DNA of 63,405 nucleotides from an uncultured Collinsella sp. (GTDB lineage Bacteria > Actinomycetota > Coriobacteriia > Coriobacteriales > Coriobacteriaceae), in assembly GCA_900757205.1 (NCBI GenBank), contig CAAENA010000027.1, positions 1 to 63,405 on the forward strand, in the 5' to 3' direction. The notes beneath the pieces were generated by a model, which saw only the letters and a program-made list of their open reading frames with translations, searched no databases and had not been told where the DNA came from. Of the stretch, positions 62,728-63,405 are shown one piece after another. The translations under genes and the position numbers were made by a program. Position 1 is the first letter of the stretch. Each line of letters opens with the position of its first letter.

Positions 62728-62883
62728 CAACCAAACCTGCAATTACCCCCTGAAGATTCACCCATCGGACCCCAAAGACACGATTTCTGGCAGGCACCGT
62801 TATCGGCCATCGAGTTAGTACAATGATGTGTCTGACAGGGGGAGCAGGGTCAACAACCGATAGAGCCACTTCAACTTGATGTC
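62728..62883. other. Short gene-free interval after the integrase
   Basis: Contains no gene I can support. TACAAT at 62818-62823 might be a promoter element, and no terminator was recognised. Confidence 0.3.
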
Positions 62884-63117
62884 TCAGCGCTCCGCAAACA
62901 GATTTGAGTCGAAAAAGCCCCTCAGGGAAACGCCGAGGCCCCTCGCTATGCGGTCGATATTCTCAATAGACACGTTTCGCTTGCCCGTCTCGACTTCGGC
63001 GAAATAGGTGCGGGACATCTCGATGGAGTATGCGAAGGCCTCTTGACTCATGCCAAGCTCACCCCTCAGCTCCTTAATGCGAAGCCCCACGCGCATCTTG
63101 GGGTCAAGCTCAGTCAT
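62884..63117 (-). CDS. XRE-family transcriptional regulator
   Basis: Small repressor of 77 residues with a single XRE helix-turn-helix: LRIKELRGELGMSQEAFAYS, then EMSRTYFAEVETGKRNVS and IENIDRIARGLGVSLRGFF. AGGAGG precedes ATG 63117; a GTG six bases upstream is also in frame. It is divergent to the membrane-protein gene, with two 15-bp direct repeats between them that could be its operators. Confidence 0.92.
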   Translation of the reverse strand: MTELDPKMRVGLRIKELRGELGMSQEAFAYSIEMSRTYFAEVETGKRNVSIENIDRIARGLGVSLRGFFDSNLFAER

Positions 63118-63157
63118 CGGCACCTCCTATCCACCGGTGTCAATGATTCAAGCCAAC

Positions 63158-63187
63158 CCTATATAAGTCACACCTATATAAGTGACA
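63158..63187. promoter_or_regulatory. Two direct 15-bp operator-like repeats
   Basis: CCTATATAAGTCACA (63158-63172) and CCTATATAAGTGACA (63173-63187) lie back to back between the divergent XRE and membrane-protein genes. They probably bind the XRE protein; TATATAAG may double as a promoter element. Confidence 0.6.
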
Positions 63188-63235
63188 ATTTGAAATACAA
63201 TGCAAATACTGAAGTATCGCAATCAGGAAGGAGCC

Positions 63236-63405
63236 ATGGTGGTTACGGAGATTCCGCAGGTTTCCGACTCAGCGGAGGAAGCGGAGAAGAAGGAGGAGAC
63301 GGTCAAGCTCTTCGGGCGCGAGTTCTCCCGTAAGCAGGTCTGCGTGGCTGGTGCGGGAATCCTCTGTGCGGCGCTTCTCATCGGCGGCGGGGCTTACGCC
63401 ATCTC
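63236..63405 (+). CDS. Membrane protein, truncated by the window end
   Basis: Starts at ATG 63236 after AGGAAGGAG and is open to the last base. The visible 56 residues are a charged stretch (AEEAEKKEETVK) and a hydrophobic helix (VCVAGAGILCAALLIGGGAY). It is the first cargo gene of the integrated element that I can see; no family is recognisable. Confidence 0.7.
   Translation, partial: MVVTEIPQVSDSAEEAEKKEETVKLFGREFSRKQVCVAGAGILCAALLIGGGAYAI

Overview
The window is high-GC, gene-dense bacterial chromosome. Its gene content (NRAMP-type protein with a DAGG motif beside an MgtE-like protein, Ech-type [NiFe] hydrogenase, LPxTG adhesin with many pilin-type isopeptide domains, OYE/dienoyl-CoA-reductase-like flavoprotein, DUF362 ferredoxin) suggests a gut actinobacterium of the Coriobacteriia, most likely a Collinsella-like organism. 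This is inference from content; no 16S gene is present.

Layout. (1) 14-3226, minus: ribokinase and nucleoside hydrolase in tandem, then a LacI-type repressor, forming a nucleoside/ribose salvage unit. (2) 3414-5630, plus: membrane O-acyltransferase with an extracellular SGNH domain. (3) 5740-8871, minus: a probable magnesium module, an MgtE-like protein with a divergent membrane domain followed by an NRAMP-related transporter lacking the transition-metal ligands, behind a leader with an SD-masking hairpin and a 10-codon upstream ORF. (4) 9184-14967, minus: envelope/stress genes (polysaccharide-deacetylase-like protein with altered metal ligands, PRC-barrel and YtxH proteins, a stand-alone cyanophycin-synthetase-N-like protein, a CNNM/CorB transporter, a hemolysin III homologue). 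(5) 15155-17456: alpha/beta hydrolase and DUF362 ferredoxin, convergent on a shared terminator. (6) 17644-26583: two ABC export systems and a divergent two-component system. (7) 27194-33775: 2,193-residue LPxTG adhesin bracketed by a mirrored set of ~150-bp hairpin elements. (8) 34480-40118: Ech-type hydrogenase operon with a fused EchA-EchB membrane subunit, then an orphan HTH protein. (9) 41087-43115: AlbA_2/HATPase protein framed by CTTTCCA repeat blocks, and a 207-bp element with 26-bp terminal inverted repeats. (10) 43138-56859, minus: a four-gene putative surface-assembly operon, three single-pass membrane proteins and a 3,607-residue secreted repeat protein. (11) 57136-60728: DUF4143-type ATPase preceded by five 23-bp iterons, and an OYE-type flavoprotein. 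(12) 60871-61247: ten 15-bp motifs in strictly alternating orientation at a 40-bp pitch. (13) 61337 to the end: start of an integrated element at the 3' end of an initiator-tRNA-like gene, with a tyrosine integrase, an XRE regulator and a truncated membrane-protein gene.

The strongest candidates for something undescribed are the 10-motif alternating array, the mirrored hairpin elements around the adhesin (with a compensatory base-pair change between copies), the giant-protein/TasA-like operon, and the MgtE-like/NRAMP-related pair with its leader. All family assignments are from reading motifs; no search was run.
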